A stretch of 64,000 bases of DNA, from NCBI GenBank assembly GCA_013146195.2, contig CM028378.1, positions 13,685,828-13,749,827 of the forward strand, read 5' to 3'. Below are positions 1-10,639 of the stretch, piece by piece. Source of the stretch: Codonopsis lanceolata (Eukaryota > Streptophyta > Magnoliopsida > Asterales > Campanulaceae). The notes under the pieces are model-generated. The model had not been told where the DNA came from and did no database searches. It saw only the letters and a program-made list of their open reading frames with translations. The position numbers were made by a program, and so were the translations under genes. Numbering within the stretch: the stretch's first letter is position 1; the number at the start of each line of letters is the position of its first letter.

Positions 1-1086
1 CCAACTTCCCAAAGTTACAGCGAAGGCGTTGAGAGAGAGAGAGACTGGGCATCAGGCACACCAATCGGTAATCGGCCCCCCAAGAGCAACACTTCAAGAC
101 AGAAGAATGATTTTTGAAAAGAAATTTTGAAAAGAACAAAAAATAGCCCTGAAACATGAAATCCGAAAACCGGGACACTCCCCCCACACCTATCTCCTAC
201 ATTGCCCTCAATGTAGCCATTACAAACTCACAAGACAGAAGAATGATTTTTTTTTCACTTGTCTGACATCATACGTGAATTTTCAGTGACCTCCATTGCA
301 ATTGCAAGCTTATAATAAAACTGACCTTGCACTACTCAACAGCCCAAAACACAAGCCAAACAATTAACACAGCACAAAGAAATAGCAAATTCGACTAACC
401 CCAATTCAAAGCACACGCAAAAATAAAACCAAAAATACTCCGAAATAATTCAATTTAAATTGCATTGATGGACAAAGAAAACTCTTGTGTGCGTGTAGAT
501 TGGAGAAACAGAACTGGGGGTTCGCGAGCAAGTTGGCGGAGATGAAAATTTCGGCACGAACTGAGGCAGTGGAGGCTCAATGGCAGCGAACTGGAAGTTC
601 CATGGAAATAGTGATGGCGGTGGTAATGGGTGAACTAGGATGGAGAATCGATGATGGCTCGCTTACGATTGAAGTTGCGGTGGCCTGGAAAGAGAACTAG
701 GACTTGATTCAAGACAGCCAAGTGAGAGTCGAGATATGCAGCAACGGCGGCGGCAATCTGGAAAGAGGATTTGGGTCGCCGCGAGTAGTGACGGAATGGG
801 CGAAGAATAAGATGGAACGCAACAGGTGGTGCGACGTCTGGAGATGGAGCTGTGGTGGAACCTGTTAAAGAGAGAAGAAAGAGATGACGAGGGTTAGAGC
901 CGTTTCCCTTTTTTTTCTTTTTTTTGAATTGCAGAATTGGGCAGAGATGGAGATGGACAGAGATGACAGAGATGGAGGAACAGAGATGGAGAAAATGAAT
1001 GGTTGAGAAAAAGCGAGAGGAAAGAGATGGAGGAACAGATCTATGTGTGTGTGAGAGAGAAAGAGAGAGATGAAGATGAACTAATC
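1..1086. other. Intergenic DNA, no supported gene
   Basis: I see no protein family here. The 900-1080 part is GA-rich on the plus strand (GAGAGA and GGAGATGGA runs). Open frames on both strands, for example the minus frame at 635-1099, are low-complexity Ser/His/Leu-rich and match nothing I know. The texture resembles the CT-rich 5' leader of a plant gene or transposon read on the minus strand. Confidence 0.5.
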
Positions 1087-1229
1087 TGTAACACCCCAAG
1101 GTTTTATTATTTACAGTTTAACCCTTTTTTAAGTATAATTATTCTTTCATTGATATTTATAGGGGTAAAATATATATTCGGCATGACTTAACGGCTAAAT
1201 CTAACGGCCATCCAAAAAAATGGGCACGC
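1087..1229 (+). repeat. Possible Ty3/gypsy LTR start fragment
   Basis: The stretch begins with TGTAACACCCC, a common 5' end of plant Ty3/gypsy LTRs. It runs to the target duplication of Copia-A at 1225-1229. Only about 140 bp is present, with no coding remnant or PBS, so the assignment rests on the terminal motif alone. Confidence 0.25.
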
Positions 1230-1312
1230 TGAAAGAACGCGAGTAGCTAGGATTCTCCAAACTGCCTAATGCAGTTTCCAATGTAGCTTGTGAAAAAGCT
1301 ACAATGGAAGTC
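1230..1312 (-). repeat. Copia-A 3' LTR remnant (83 bp)
   Basis: These 83 bp are identical to 3614-3696, the PBS-proximal end of the 5' LTR. They abut the left CACGC duplication, so this is the true outer end of the 3' LTR. The remaining 820 bp or so of this LTR are absent. The break after position 1312 is abrupt, which indicates a deletion inside the LTR. Confidence 0.85.
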
Positions 1313-2079
1313 CTAAAAATGCATGTCCTAAAATTTATGTCTAAAAACATGAAAACAAAAAGCTAGGCAAAAGAATAAAAAATGCAATCACACACAAGTG
1401 ATAAAAACCAGATCAAAGGATGTAGTTCCTAATGTAACTGCATTGGGAGATGCATTCGCCAAAATTGTGATTTTATTTTCAATTTTGCTTTTTTTTTTAT
1501 TTCTCAACCAGATTTCTCTCCCAAGATCATAAATTTTTCACAACAAAAATCCATAGGTACTTTATTTCCCTAAGAATATAGCTCTACTTTATTTCAAGCT
1601 ATAAAAGCCATGCCACTTGGAACCTTTCACACTATTTACCAAGGGAAGCCACTTAACTTTTTGATCAACCCATGAAATCCGAGGATTCATAGTCCCAAAA
1701 GAAAGGTGCCACAACATTGTTCATAGGTAGCTCTTTTCCGTTAGATAGCTTTCACACTTTTTCAATTAAGGGGAGTCTATTTACTCAAGATCAACCCATG
1801 AGAACCTAAGTTCCATAGTACTTTGATAAATTGCAGCATCCCAAAAATTTCAAAAGGTAAGCTCTTTCCTTTGTGGACTTTAAACATACTCAAGAACTGG
1901 GAGAGAGATAGAATCATAACAATGAAATCACAACATATTTTGAATGAAATTCTCAAGCAACCACAAAAGGCACATACATGTGAAACAATGATCTAGAGTG
2001 CCCTCTAAAGACAAAATGCAATCATGCTTAATTTTGATATTTTTTTTTTTTTTATAATTAACTAAGTGTAAAATCATAT
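1313..2079. other. Copia-A internal DNA, no gene seen
   Basis: This lies between the 3' LTR stub and the RNase H remnant of Copia-A. It matches neither the retained 5' LTR nor any protein I can recognise in any frame. It may be the 3' untranslated part of the element. A purine tract on the minus strand near 1505-1515 could be a decayed polypurine tract, but I cannot prove it. Confidence 0.4.
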
Positions 2080-2455
2080 GGCACACAAAACACAAGAGAT
2101 TTCCAAAGATTGAAAAATCTCTCAAAAACAAGACACTTGGCAAATATATCAGCAAGATGATTTTCAATCCCAACATGTACAATGCAAACAATTTCCATAT
2201 TTAACCAAGTCTCTAAAAAAAATGGTGTCTTATATCAATGTGTTTTGTTCGAGAATGATGAACTGGATTTTTGTGCTAAGCAAATTGCATAGGTGTTATC
2301 AAAAAAACAAGGTTAACACATCAAAGTGTAGTCCATAACCTTTGATCATTTGGAGCATCCATAAAAGATTTAAGGCTTCTCTCAAAAATATTTTGATAAG
2401 CATGCAAATTTTTTAGAATCAACCTTACCTCTTCTCCTTGTGTATATGCCATCAT
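2080..2455 (-). pseudogene. Copia-A pol remnant (RNase H C-terminus)
   Basis: The minus-strand translation, with one stop and frame changes, follows the end of copia polyproteins: a DNTYAICLA-like stretch, then a decayed version of the SRTKHIDIRYHF block, then ENHLADIFAK with CLVFERF (family pattern ENQLADIFTKPL). Upstream bases up to about 2455 contain shorter pieces reminiscent of reverse transcriptase, joined by large deletions. The product would be the RNase H part of the retrotransposon polyprotein. It is inactive. Confidence 0.7.
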
Positions 2456-2710
2456 GAATATTATCTATCACTTGAGAGATTGGATGGTTTTTCTGAATAC
2501 GGCTGGGAATGTCATGGCTGCAATCATTCAAATTGACCGAATTTCGAATGTTCGGGACTGTTTCGAATGTTCAGGACCTGTTTCTGAATCTGCCAAGTTT
2601 CTGTCCAATGTGTTTCCCAATGCAGCTACATTCGGAAACACATTGGGTGACACATTGTGAATCACATTGGCTGAAACTGAATATGCGTGTTCTGTCTCGA
2701 TGTGTTCGCC

Positions 2711-3577
2711 TCAATATTTTGGAGGAGATTCTTCATAGAACCGCTTAGCACCAAGACATATATCAAAGGGTTCACAGTATTTGGACTTGCCTTTGTCATT
2801 CCTACCCTTAGGAACCCACATCTGTTTAAAAACCTTTAGTTGTTGTTTCTGTGAACGAGATTTCTGATGCGACTTCGGATGAGTCTTCCAATGTGACTTC
2901 CAATGTTGTTGCATTGGCTGTCTCATACAATGTTGCATCTGATTTTTTGCCAAGAAAGTCTGCCTAACATCATCCTCATATATAGCCTTTTTCAGAAAAC
3001 AAAAAGGTTGTATATGTCCAGGCTTATGACAAAAATGACACACAAAATTTTTCTTTCTTGATTTCGGTTTTTCAAAGAAATTTGGATTTTGAAAATTTTG
3101 TGTGGGATGTTTTGGTTCAGTAGACATACCTTCACCTTCTTTCACAAACGTCTTGGGCATAAAACCAATTCCTGACTTATTTTCAGAATTCAACATCTCA
3201 TCCATTTTTTGTTGGCTTGAGTTCCATTTAGCCATGGTTTCATTGGCTTGGATGAGCTTTTCTTTTAGATCTTCATTCTCCGCATCCTTCTTGGTCAACA
3301 GATTCTCCAGCCTTGTAATACACTCCTGTTGTTCTTCATTAGCCTTCTTTAGCAAGTTATTTGCCTTTTTAAGTAACTTAACTTGACAAACTCTTTTTTT
3401 CCAATCATTGTACAACTCCTTATATGCATCCATTAGATCTGATTCTGATTCTGCACCATCTTCAGAGACAGAAGAGTTAAAGCAACGAAAGTCATTGTAC
3501 AAACCCTTCTTTTTCAAAGTATTAGGACAAACAAAATTCACATATTGAGAATCCATCATGGCTACAACCAGAATCAA
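2711..3577 (-). pseudogene. Copia-A gag fragment
   Basis: The 288-codon open frame encodes the C-terminal half of a copia Gag (capsid/nucleocapsid). Residues about 45-125 form a charged, heptad-like coiled coil rich in Lys, Glu and Asn. A CCHC zinc knuckle follows near residue 180 (CHFCHKPGHIQPFC; spacing C-x2-C-x4-H-x4-C). The tail is Gln/His/Lys-rich with a MWVPKG motif often seen just before protease in this lineage. The N-terminal capsid domain expected after the PBS is missing, and the frame ends before protease. It lies 20-odd bases downstream of the PBS on the minus strand, which confirms the orientation. Confidence 0.75.
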
Positions 3578-3598
3578 CTCTTAGTGATGTCAAGAGAA

Positions 3599-3611
3599 GG
3601 CTCTGATACCA
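3599..3611 (-). other. Copia-A primer-binding site
   Basis: The minus-strand sequence TGGTATCAGAGCC is the standard plant copia site that pairs with the 3' end of initiator methionine tRNA. It lies 2 bases inside the 5' LTR end (3614), as expected. Confidence 0.9.
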
Positions 3612-3613
3612 AT

Positions 3614-4517
3614 TGAAAGAACGCGAGTAGCTAGGATTCTCCAAACTGCCTAATGCAGTTTCCAATGTAGCTTGTGAAAAAGCTACAATGGAAGTCACAA
3701 TAGACAGAAAAATAACAAAAAACATCGGAAGACTTAATACTAAAGCACGAAATTAATCACAAAAGTTTACCAAACAATCTACAAGCTTATACTTGTAGAT
3801 CTAGCCTCATGGCCAAAAAGATTTCACTAAAAAGGATGAATTGTTTTACAAAAAACTATGTGAAATCACAAAAAATATTCTCACAAGATAATGAATCTTG
3901 GAGAACAAAAAACCCACATAAACAAGTTAAACAAAACGTGGGAAGAAACAAAAACAGCTTCCTTTAAACAAAACAGGAAGCACAAAAGCATTTCGATGTT
4001 ATCGCCAATGTAGCTGCAATGACTGCAACATTCGGACTGCTGAACTTCGGCACTTCAAAACTGCTTCAGGACATCCTCGGATCTGCTCACAGCCTCTACG
4101 GTTTTTGTTCTCTTCCTGGAGCTCTACAAGAAGCCCGAATCCCAGCTCCTGAATATATAGTTATGCGTCTCCTACACACACCCAAAAACAGTCCGTCTAC
4201 TACAAGGAAAAGGATTAGAACTTAAGGAAAAAATCAACAACTTACCAAACTAATGGGATTTTGTTACCAAATATGAAAGTGGTCAACAATCATGGTTAGA
4301 CTAGGATTAAGACAAAGATTTTGTTACCAAAGATGATGAACCATAATCTAATAAAGGATTTTGTTACCAAAAATGACTCCTAGACTTTAGGATCAAGAAA
4401 ACCAAAAATCTAATTAAAGATTTAGTTTCCAAAAAAAATGTCACACTTGTCAAATATGAATTTTACCAAGAAAGGAGAAACAAAAATAAAATAGGTCATG
4501 CCTATTTTACCCTTACA
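3614..4517 (-). repeat. Copia-A 5' LTR
   Basis: The 904-bp LTR reads 5' TGTAAGGGTAAAATAGG to ...CTTTCA on the minus strand. It is bounded by the PBS on one side and the CACGC duplication on the other. Its U3 part carries several copies of a GATTTTGTTACCAAA motif, listed separately. Confidence 0.8.
4254..4440 (-). repeat. Repeated motif in the Copia-A U3 region
   Basis: GATTTTGTTACCAAA, or a near copy, recurs at about 4257, 4316, 4356 and 4426. The copies are 40-70 bp apart, each followed by an A/T-G-A-rich spacer. Repeats in U3 are often transcriptional enhancers in plant copia elements. That role here is inferred only from position. Confidence 0.6.
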
Positions 4518-4522
4518 CACGC

Positions 4523-5171
4523 TTGCAACTAGACTAAAGTAGGGTGGCTAAAATAGATGATTTAAACTTTCGGTGGCCGAATTGCAAAAAGGTAAAGTTG
4601 GGTGGCCCATTTGTGTATTTTGCCAAACGATGATGGTGGATAATGAACCAAGTCTGAGAAGAAAGAGGTCAACAATGGCCGACTTGAGAGAGGGAGTGAG
4701 AAAGATTGACAGGGTCACATAGTTTTCCTTGAGAGAGAGATCGACAATCATGTTCATGAGTGGCTGGGACTTGGGTAACTTGGGTAATCTGAATACTGGG
4801 AAAAAGGAAAGAAAAGAGAGAGAACGTTTATAGATTTTCAATAAACCAAGGCAGGCCACGGGGGAGGGAGTGGGGGTGATGGCCTGATAGTGTTGGGTGA
4901 TTGGTATTATACTACTATGGTATATATCTATATAAATATATATAATAAATATGTATATATAAATATGTTTAAAATGGTGGACCCGTCCCCTCCCCGCCAC
5001 GCTTTAACACGCGACCCGTGCGGGTCTAACCCAAAAGGTCCTCCTTTAAGCGGATCGTATTTTTAAAACTCAACCCACCATTTCAATATGGCGAGACGGA
5101 CCAACCCAATGGGTTTGGCCCATTTTAACGGCTCTAGGCTTACGCTCACGTGTCACTTAACGCCTCATTCA
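4523..5171. other. Intergenic DNA with AT microsatellite
   Basis: No gene is supported. An imperfect (TA)n tract lies at about 4919-4968. The 150-codon minus frame crossing it has Ile/Tyr runs translated from that tract and no recognisable domain. Confidence 0.5.
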
Positions 5172-5350
5172 TAAGAGCATCTCCAATGCACTCTTCCTAT
5201 TTCATCTTCTTATTAAGAAGAGGTGAAATAACAATGGTGAGCATTCTTACCATTTCTTTCTAAATGGCCAAGTAAGAGAGAAAGCGTATTTTCTTCCTAA
5301 ATAGGAAGAGAAAACGAATGGAGGAAGAAAGAGCAAGGGAGCAGCATGTA

Positions 5351-6702
5351 TCATTATTTATTGAGGTATTTATTTATTATGTATTGTTTGTTTTATTCAT
5401 AGTAATACATCATAAAGCCCTTAGAATAAATATGTTATTATTAAATATCTCTGGTCGAGTATTATTATTAATAAGGATAATATTATACACGAATACTAGT
5501 ATGTGTTAAGACTCATATAGTTGATATCAGTCTACACATGGGTGTGTGTTAGGTGTAACGACATACTGGATTGACCCGCATGAGAATGCTACGTGGATCG
5601 TAACGTAAGTGTTATAAGCGATTATCATAGTGACAAATGTGTTTGTTGTCCTTTGACTTGAAGTGGTTATATACCCTAGATGATGATTAGTATATTTTGA
5701 TACCGATAAACGTCATTCTGTAACAAGGTGATTATAAAGTCGGATATTGGATATGTCACGAATCATGCTGAGAGATATGAACGATGTAAATAAAATTTGT
5801 CTCTCCTACATAACATGAGTATAATATTTATGGGCCCCTTGATGAGTGAGACTTAAATAAATGCATGGTCGTGCTCAAATAAATCAATATAAGATATTGA
5901 GTTTATTTATTTATTATATAAGTCTACTCGAAGATCAAGAAATCAAGATTAAACTATAACAAGGATGACATGTTTCATGCCTTGTCTTTTTTAATCAAAT
6001 ATTTGAACAAAGGGAAAAAAACTATTTTGATCACAATCAGTTATTTGTAATCACTTATAATTCATATTACTTGGGTAACAATGATGTATTGCTAGATGCC
6101 GCTCATTGTTCATAATTAATTATATATTTGATATAGTAATTAATTATGACTAACGTAATTTAAAACCTATTGTGTCACACACTTAAAATGAGTTTGACTA
6201 AATTTATTTGGGTCATTAATTGGACACAAGGTAAATAATTTAAAGAGACTAAAACATATCCTAGTTGGACTAAGATATGTTGGTCGCCCTTTTCTGCCTT
6301 CCTATTTATATAGAAATTGTTTTCTTTCTTCTTTGTAGTTGTTGGTGAACATACTAATAAAAATGAATTTAAGGTTTGGTGAAACACTAAATTCATAGGG
6401 AGAAAAATTAGGGATTCGTTCTCCGTTAGACGAAGGGTTTCCTACTTTGATTCAACAATTGTCTAGCACAGAATTGTTGGATTAATTATGTTCAATCCAT
6501 TCGTGTAGATACCATAGAGAAGTCGTGCAAATTGATTGTTGCAGTGTTCGTGATTCAAACGTAATTCTATTGAAGATTGATCGTTCAAATATTCGGGTTT
6601 GTATCCTAAATCTAATTTATATTAATTCGCATGGATCTTAGTATGTTTTTTAAAATTAAAGTTTTGTTATTCCGCCTTATTAATTTAGATTAAAACCCAA
6701 CA
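5351..6702 (+). repeat. Copia-B 5' LTR
   Basis: It is collinear with 12060-12840 plus 14838-15411 and ends ...CCCAACA immediately before the PBS. The expected TGTTGG start is missing; homology begins at CATGTATCATTATTTATT. Within PIF1 it follows about 170 bp of the transposon's 5' end. Confidence 0.85.
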
Positions 6703-6703
6703 G

Positions 6704-6716
6704 TGGTATCAGAGCT
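6704..6716 (+). other. Copia-B primer-binding site
   Basis: TGGTATCAGAGCT starts 2 bases after the LTR end. This is the plant copia site for initiator Met tRNA. Confidence 0.9.
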
Positions 6717-7034
6717 ATTTGTGATTATATAAATTGATTTGTATCAATTGTTGATACTATAAAATTGTTTTATGTATAAACTATAAACCCTAATCGAAAA
6801 GAGTTTAAGAAAAAAAAAGTTGTATAGATGTTGCAAAGAGTTGCAATATTATTTTGTGTGTGATAAAATTGTTTTACAACTAACATTACTTCTAATCAAT
6901 GTGGGATAAAACTCTTCAAGGTTAGATATTACTTCTAATGACTTACTTTTAACATCATACTTTAAACTTTGATATCTTATTCATTCAAAACTTGATTTGG
7001 ACAAATTGGAGAAAAGATTTTTATCATAAAATTG

Positions 7035-7394
7035 TCATTAACTTCATTTGATGTAAGACTGTCTTTCATGTTCCAAAGAAGACAATTATTGTTGATGGTA
7101 TCATATGTAATAACAATTAATAAGTGTCAAAGTCAATAATTGCACATAGCCGTAGGTCTCTTTTTGAAAAAATTATATATTGATATGCGGTGAAAATGAA
7201 AAACCAACTAATAAAATAACAAATGTTGTGTATAATGAATTTTTTTAGAATCTATAATGATTAGTGATATACTTATGTGTAATTGTTAATAAACCGATTC
7301 TTTTTATTTTATCCTTTAAATTTTTTTATCCTCTTTAATTTGTTTATGTACGATTTAATTGATGTGTGTTTAACGCACAGGTTAAAAAAAATAG
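7035..7394 (+). mobile_element. Helitron 3'-terminal fragment (plus orientation)
   Basis: In frame fragments, the plus strand still spells the end of a Helitron helicase: FMFQRRQLLLMVSYVITINK (family FxFxRRQFPxxxSYAMTINK), then TNKITNVVYNEFF. It is followed by a hairpin, TTAAC-GCACAG-GTTAA (7370-7385), a short A run, and ATAG before T. This is a one-base variant of the CTAG/T Helitron end. The fragment is homologous, in inverse orientation, to 12841-13210. The 5' part is absent, and it sits in the leader of Copia-B. Confidence 0.65.
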
Positions 7395-7395
7395 T

Positions 7396-8220
7396 TATTA
7401 CTAATAGAAGAGATCGATATCCTACATTTGTTAAAAAAAATGATGTTTGTTTTAAAAGTTTTTAGATTAAAAAATTTTTTACTTTTATCATCAATATAAT
7501 AGAAGAGATATATCTCACATTATTTAGGAAGAGATGTTGGTTATAAAAAATTTAAAATAAGAGACTTCTACTATTATTACCAAATAAGGATATGTATTAC
7601 ATATTGGTTAGAGAGTGATGTTGATTTTAAAAGTCTACATTTATTAGCAATAGAATAGAAGTATTTAATATTGGTTATAAAAGTGATATTGGTTTAAAAA
7701 AAATTAGATGATGTATCTCACATTGGTTACAAAGAAATGTATCTCACATTATTTAGAAATGAGTATTGATTATAAAAGTCATTAAATAAAGACATTTTTT
7801 GTTATTACCAATAGAAAATATGTATCCACATTGTTTAGAAATGAATGTTGGTTAAAAAGTTTTTTATCTACTACTATTATTACTAATAGAAAATATGTAT
7901 ACCACATGGTTAGAATGTGGTGTTGGTTTTAAAGTCTTTAGATAAAAGACTTAAACTTTCATTACTAATAAAAATATAAAATAAGTATCTCACATTGTTT
8001 AAAAATGAATTATGATTTTAAAAGTTTTTAACAAAATGACTTCTAATATTATTATCAAGTTAAATGTTAACTTTAAAAGTCTTTAGATAAAAAAAAATAC
8101 TATCATTATTAATACAAAATATGCATCTCACGGTAGCTAGAAACTTATATTAATTTTAAAAGTATTTAGGTAAAAAAATCGTTTAATATTAGTAACAATA
8201 GAAAAAATAATAATAACCAT
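7396..8220 (+). repeat. Diverged tandem array, unit about 80-90 bp
   Basis: About ten degenerate copies follow the pattern TATCTCACATTGGTTAGAAA, then TGTTGGTTTTAAAAGTCTTT, then a TATTATTACCAATAGAA spacer. Good copies lie near 7500, 7590, 7740, 7800, 7880 and 7980. The array begins exactly at the Helitron terminus. No coding potential. Confidence 0.7.
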
Positions 8221-9728
8221 GGAAGAGATTAACAATCTAATTATAATGTCCAAAAGTTATATTATTATTATAAAAAATATATATATCCCACATTGGAGAA
8301 AAATTAGAACAGTTTTGGAGGCAACATGAAAGAGAACAGAATGCTGTTACGTAATTGGTATGTGTTCTGGTTTTGGTAGGATTCAAACCCATGTAATGAA
8401 AAACATATCAGCAAATCTCAGCCATTGTGCTATTAACAAACAGATTTTTGCTATTATAGTTCTCTATAATTATTTATTTAGTTTTTCAAATTAAGTGTTC
8501 AAACCATGGATGTTGGAACTTAAGCACAAATCGCTTCACCACCAGGCTGCCTTACTTCTACATGCTGCTGTTGTTCTGTTTTTCTTTTATAATGCGTTTT
8601 TCAATATTAAGAGTTAATTTTGAAATTGATAAAAAGGATTGTTTTTAATGTTCAAGAATATTTATCTCAATGTTAAATCAACACACATAAATTAATATAT
8701 TTATATGCTTTAAATTTCCTAATTAGTTTTTAATGAATATTTACAATTACCTGTTTTATTCATCGGCATTGGATTGTACTTTTAATTATAAAATTGATAT
8801 AATTGCATGGTGCCTGGATATGTCCCAAAAAAAAAATTCATGTGATGGTTGAATGGTTCCTTTATTTTATTTATTTAAAATACGACATGTTTGTCGTGCC
8901 TCTCTATATTGAATGTAAATTCACTTCTCATCTAAATCCCCTCGTATGTTAAAACAAGGTTTCTGAAAATTGTAATTTATATTAAGAAGATGAAGACCAT
9001 GGAAAGCAAAAGAAAATTTGGAGACAACGAAAGCACTTTGAGAAGTTCTTCATTTTTCTCGCTTAACGCTTTTGTTCAAACTTCTCACTTGCTTGAGAAA
9101 ATCGTTAGACTATGGGTCATATCCATGTCACATAATTGTTATATGATGTATATATGTGATGCATGATATAAATGTGTAGTATTATTTGATGAGAGATCAA
9201 ATAACTTTAAAATTCCTCTTTAAAATATTAAGTTTATGTCTTTCAAATATGTGACACTCGTCATGGTCAAAATCATTCAATGGTAGGTCTGCCAAAGCAT
9301 GAGTAGCTTGATTTATCTTAGATGATATGCGATGGAATAAATTAGTAATATTCAACTGTCATATAATTGGGTCCAATTTAATTAAGCTAAAACAATTCGG
9401 TTGTAAGCTTAGAAACATGTAATTGGAATATAATCTATAAGATAGAGTAGAATAAAGAGTTATTCGCTCAATTGATCCAAGAGTTACTTTGTGATATAAT
9501 TGAAAATTGTTTTCTACCTAAATAATCAAATCTTGGGCGATTAGCCAAAGCTGACTTGAGATGAGATGAAATATGGATATTGGCCCATTAAAAAATATAT
9601 GATATTTTTCGAATTAATGGTGAGGGTCATTAATTTGATATAAAATAGTGGGAGCTATATTTATAAAGTCCTTAAATATAATTTGTAATTAATGATACTT
9701 ATTTCTGCATATTTTGTAATAGACATCC
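8221..9728. other. Copia-B leader and inserted AT-rich DNA, no gene
   Basis: This stretch between the tandem array and gag holds no frame that matches a family. The last 150 bp or so before the gag start probably belong to the Copia-B leader. The remainder may be further decayed insertions. Confidence 0.45.
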
Positions 9729-10638
9729 ATGGTTGCTAATATTCAAACTCAAACTTTATCGTTGCGATCAGTCCTTGAGAAGGACAAGTTGTCTGGGAAT
9801 AACTTCCTAGACTGGTACAAAAATTTGAGAATTGTTCTCAAACAGGAAAAAAAGTTGTATGTGCTTGAGAAACCTGTATCTGCTACTAGTGCTCCTCATG
9901 CGGAGCGTATTGCTTATAAAAAGCATGAGGATGATGCTTTTGATATTGGATGTCTCATGTTAGCTACCATGACCTCTGAGCTTCAGAAGCAACATGAGAA
10001 CATGGAAGCGTACGATATGATCGTATATTTGAGAAAGCTCTACCAAGAGCAAGCTAGGCAAGAACAATTTGATGTCTCAAAGGCTTTGTTCCAAAGCAAG
10101 CTGGCAAAGGGAGCGTTGTAGGAACTCACGGGCTCAAGATGATTGGGTATATTGAGAACCTTGAAAGACTTGGCTTTCATTTAGGTCAAAAGTTGACCAC
10201 TGATTTGATCCTACAATCGTTGTCGAATAGTTACAATCAATTCATCATGAACTACAATATGAATGAAATTGATAAACCACTGCCAGATTTACTCAATATG
10301 TTGAGGACTGCTGAACAAAACATCAACAAGAGCAAGGATATGACCATATTGATGGTCCAAGGAAATGGTAAATGGAAAAAAAAAAACAAACAAAAACAAA
10401 CAAACAAACCTCTAAGCATCATGCTAATGGGAATGCTAAACCAAAACCCAAGGATAAGGCCTTAAAGCCCAAAGGTGGTGTAGCTAAAGAGGGAACCTGC
10501 TTCCACTGCAGTGAGACTGGACATTGGAAGAGGAATTGCCCAAAATACCTGGAAGAGCTAAAAAGCAAGAAAGGAAGCGAGGCTTCCACTTCAGGTATTT
10601 TTGTTATAGAATTTAATCTGTCTACTTTTTCATTATGA
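9729..10638 (+). pseudogene. Copia-B gag
   Basis: The Gag polyprotein of a Ty1/copia element (Tnt1-like capsid) is spread over three overlapping frames. The first 130 codons begin MVANIQTQTLSLRSVLEKDK and carry the NFLDWYKNLRIVLKQEKK capsid block; a stop lies at 10119. The frame resumes at 10139 (MIGYIENLERLGFHLGQK), shifts at a run of A near 10375, and ends with a CCHC knuckle, CFHCSETGHWKRNC (near 10498-10540). The start is the first ATG after the leader and fits the family N-terminus. The stop and frameshift make it non-functional. Confidence 0.85.
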
Positions 10639-10639
10639 G

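Larger units (their letters stand above)
1230..4517 (-). mobile_element. Copia-A: decayed Ty1/copia retrotransposon
   Basis: The element lies on the minus strand. It is flanked by the 5-bp duplication CACGC (1225-1229 and 4518-4522), and its outer ends give the copia-type TG...CA. In transcription order it has a 5' LTR (4517 down to 3614), a PBS complementary to initiator Met tRNA, a gag fragment, a short RNase H-end remnant, and only 83 bp of 3' LTR (1230-1312). Protease, integrase and most of reverse transcriptase are missing, so it cannot move by itself. The gag coiled coil and knuckle resemble Sirevirus-type copia elements, but that lineage call is tentative. Confidence 0.85.

Noticed and set aside
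635..1099. 154-codon minus-strand frame
   Set aside because: Ser/His/Leu low complexity from a GA/CT-rich tract; no domain and no splice context.
4548..5000. 150-codon minus-strand frame
   Set aside because: Crosses an imperfect (TA)n tract and gives Ile/Tyr runs; not protein-like.
7396..8220. CRISPR-like regular repeats
   Set aside because: Units are diverged, contiguous and in a eukaryotic retrotransposon; there are no unique spacers between constant repeats.
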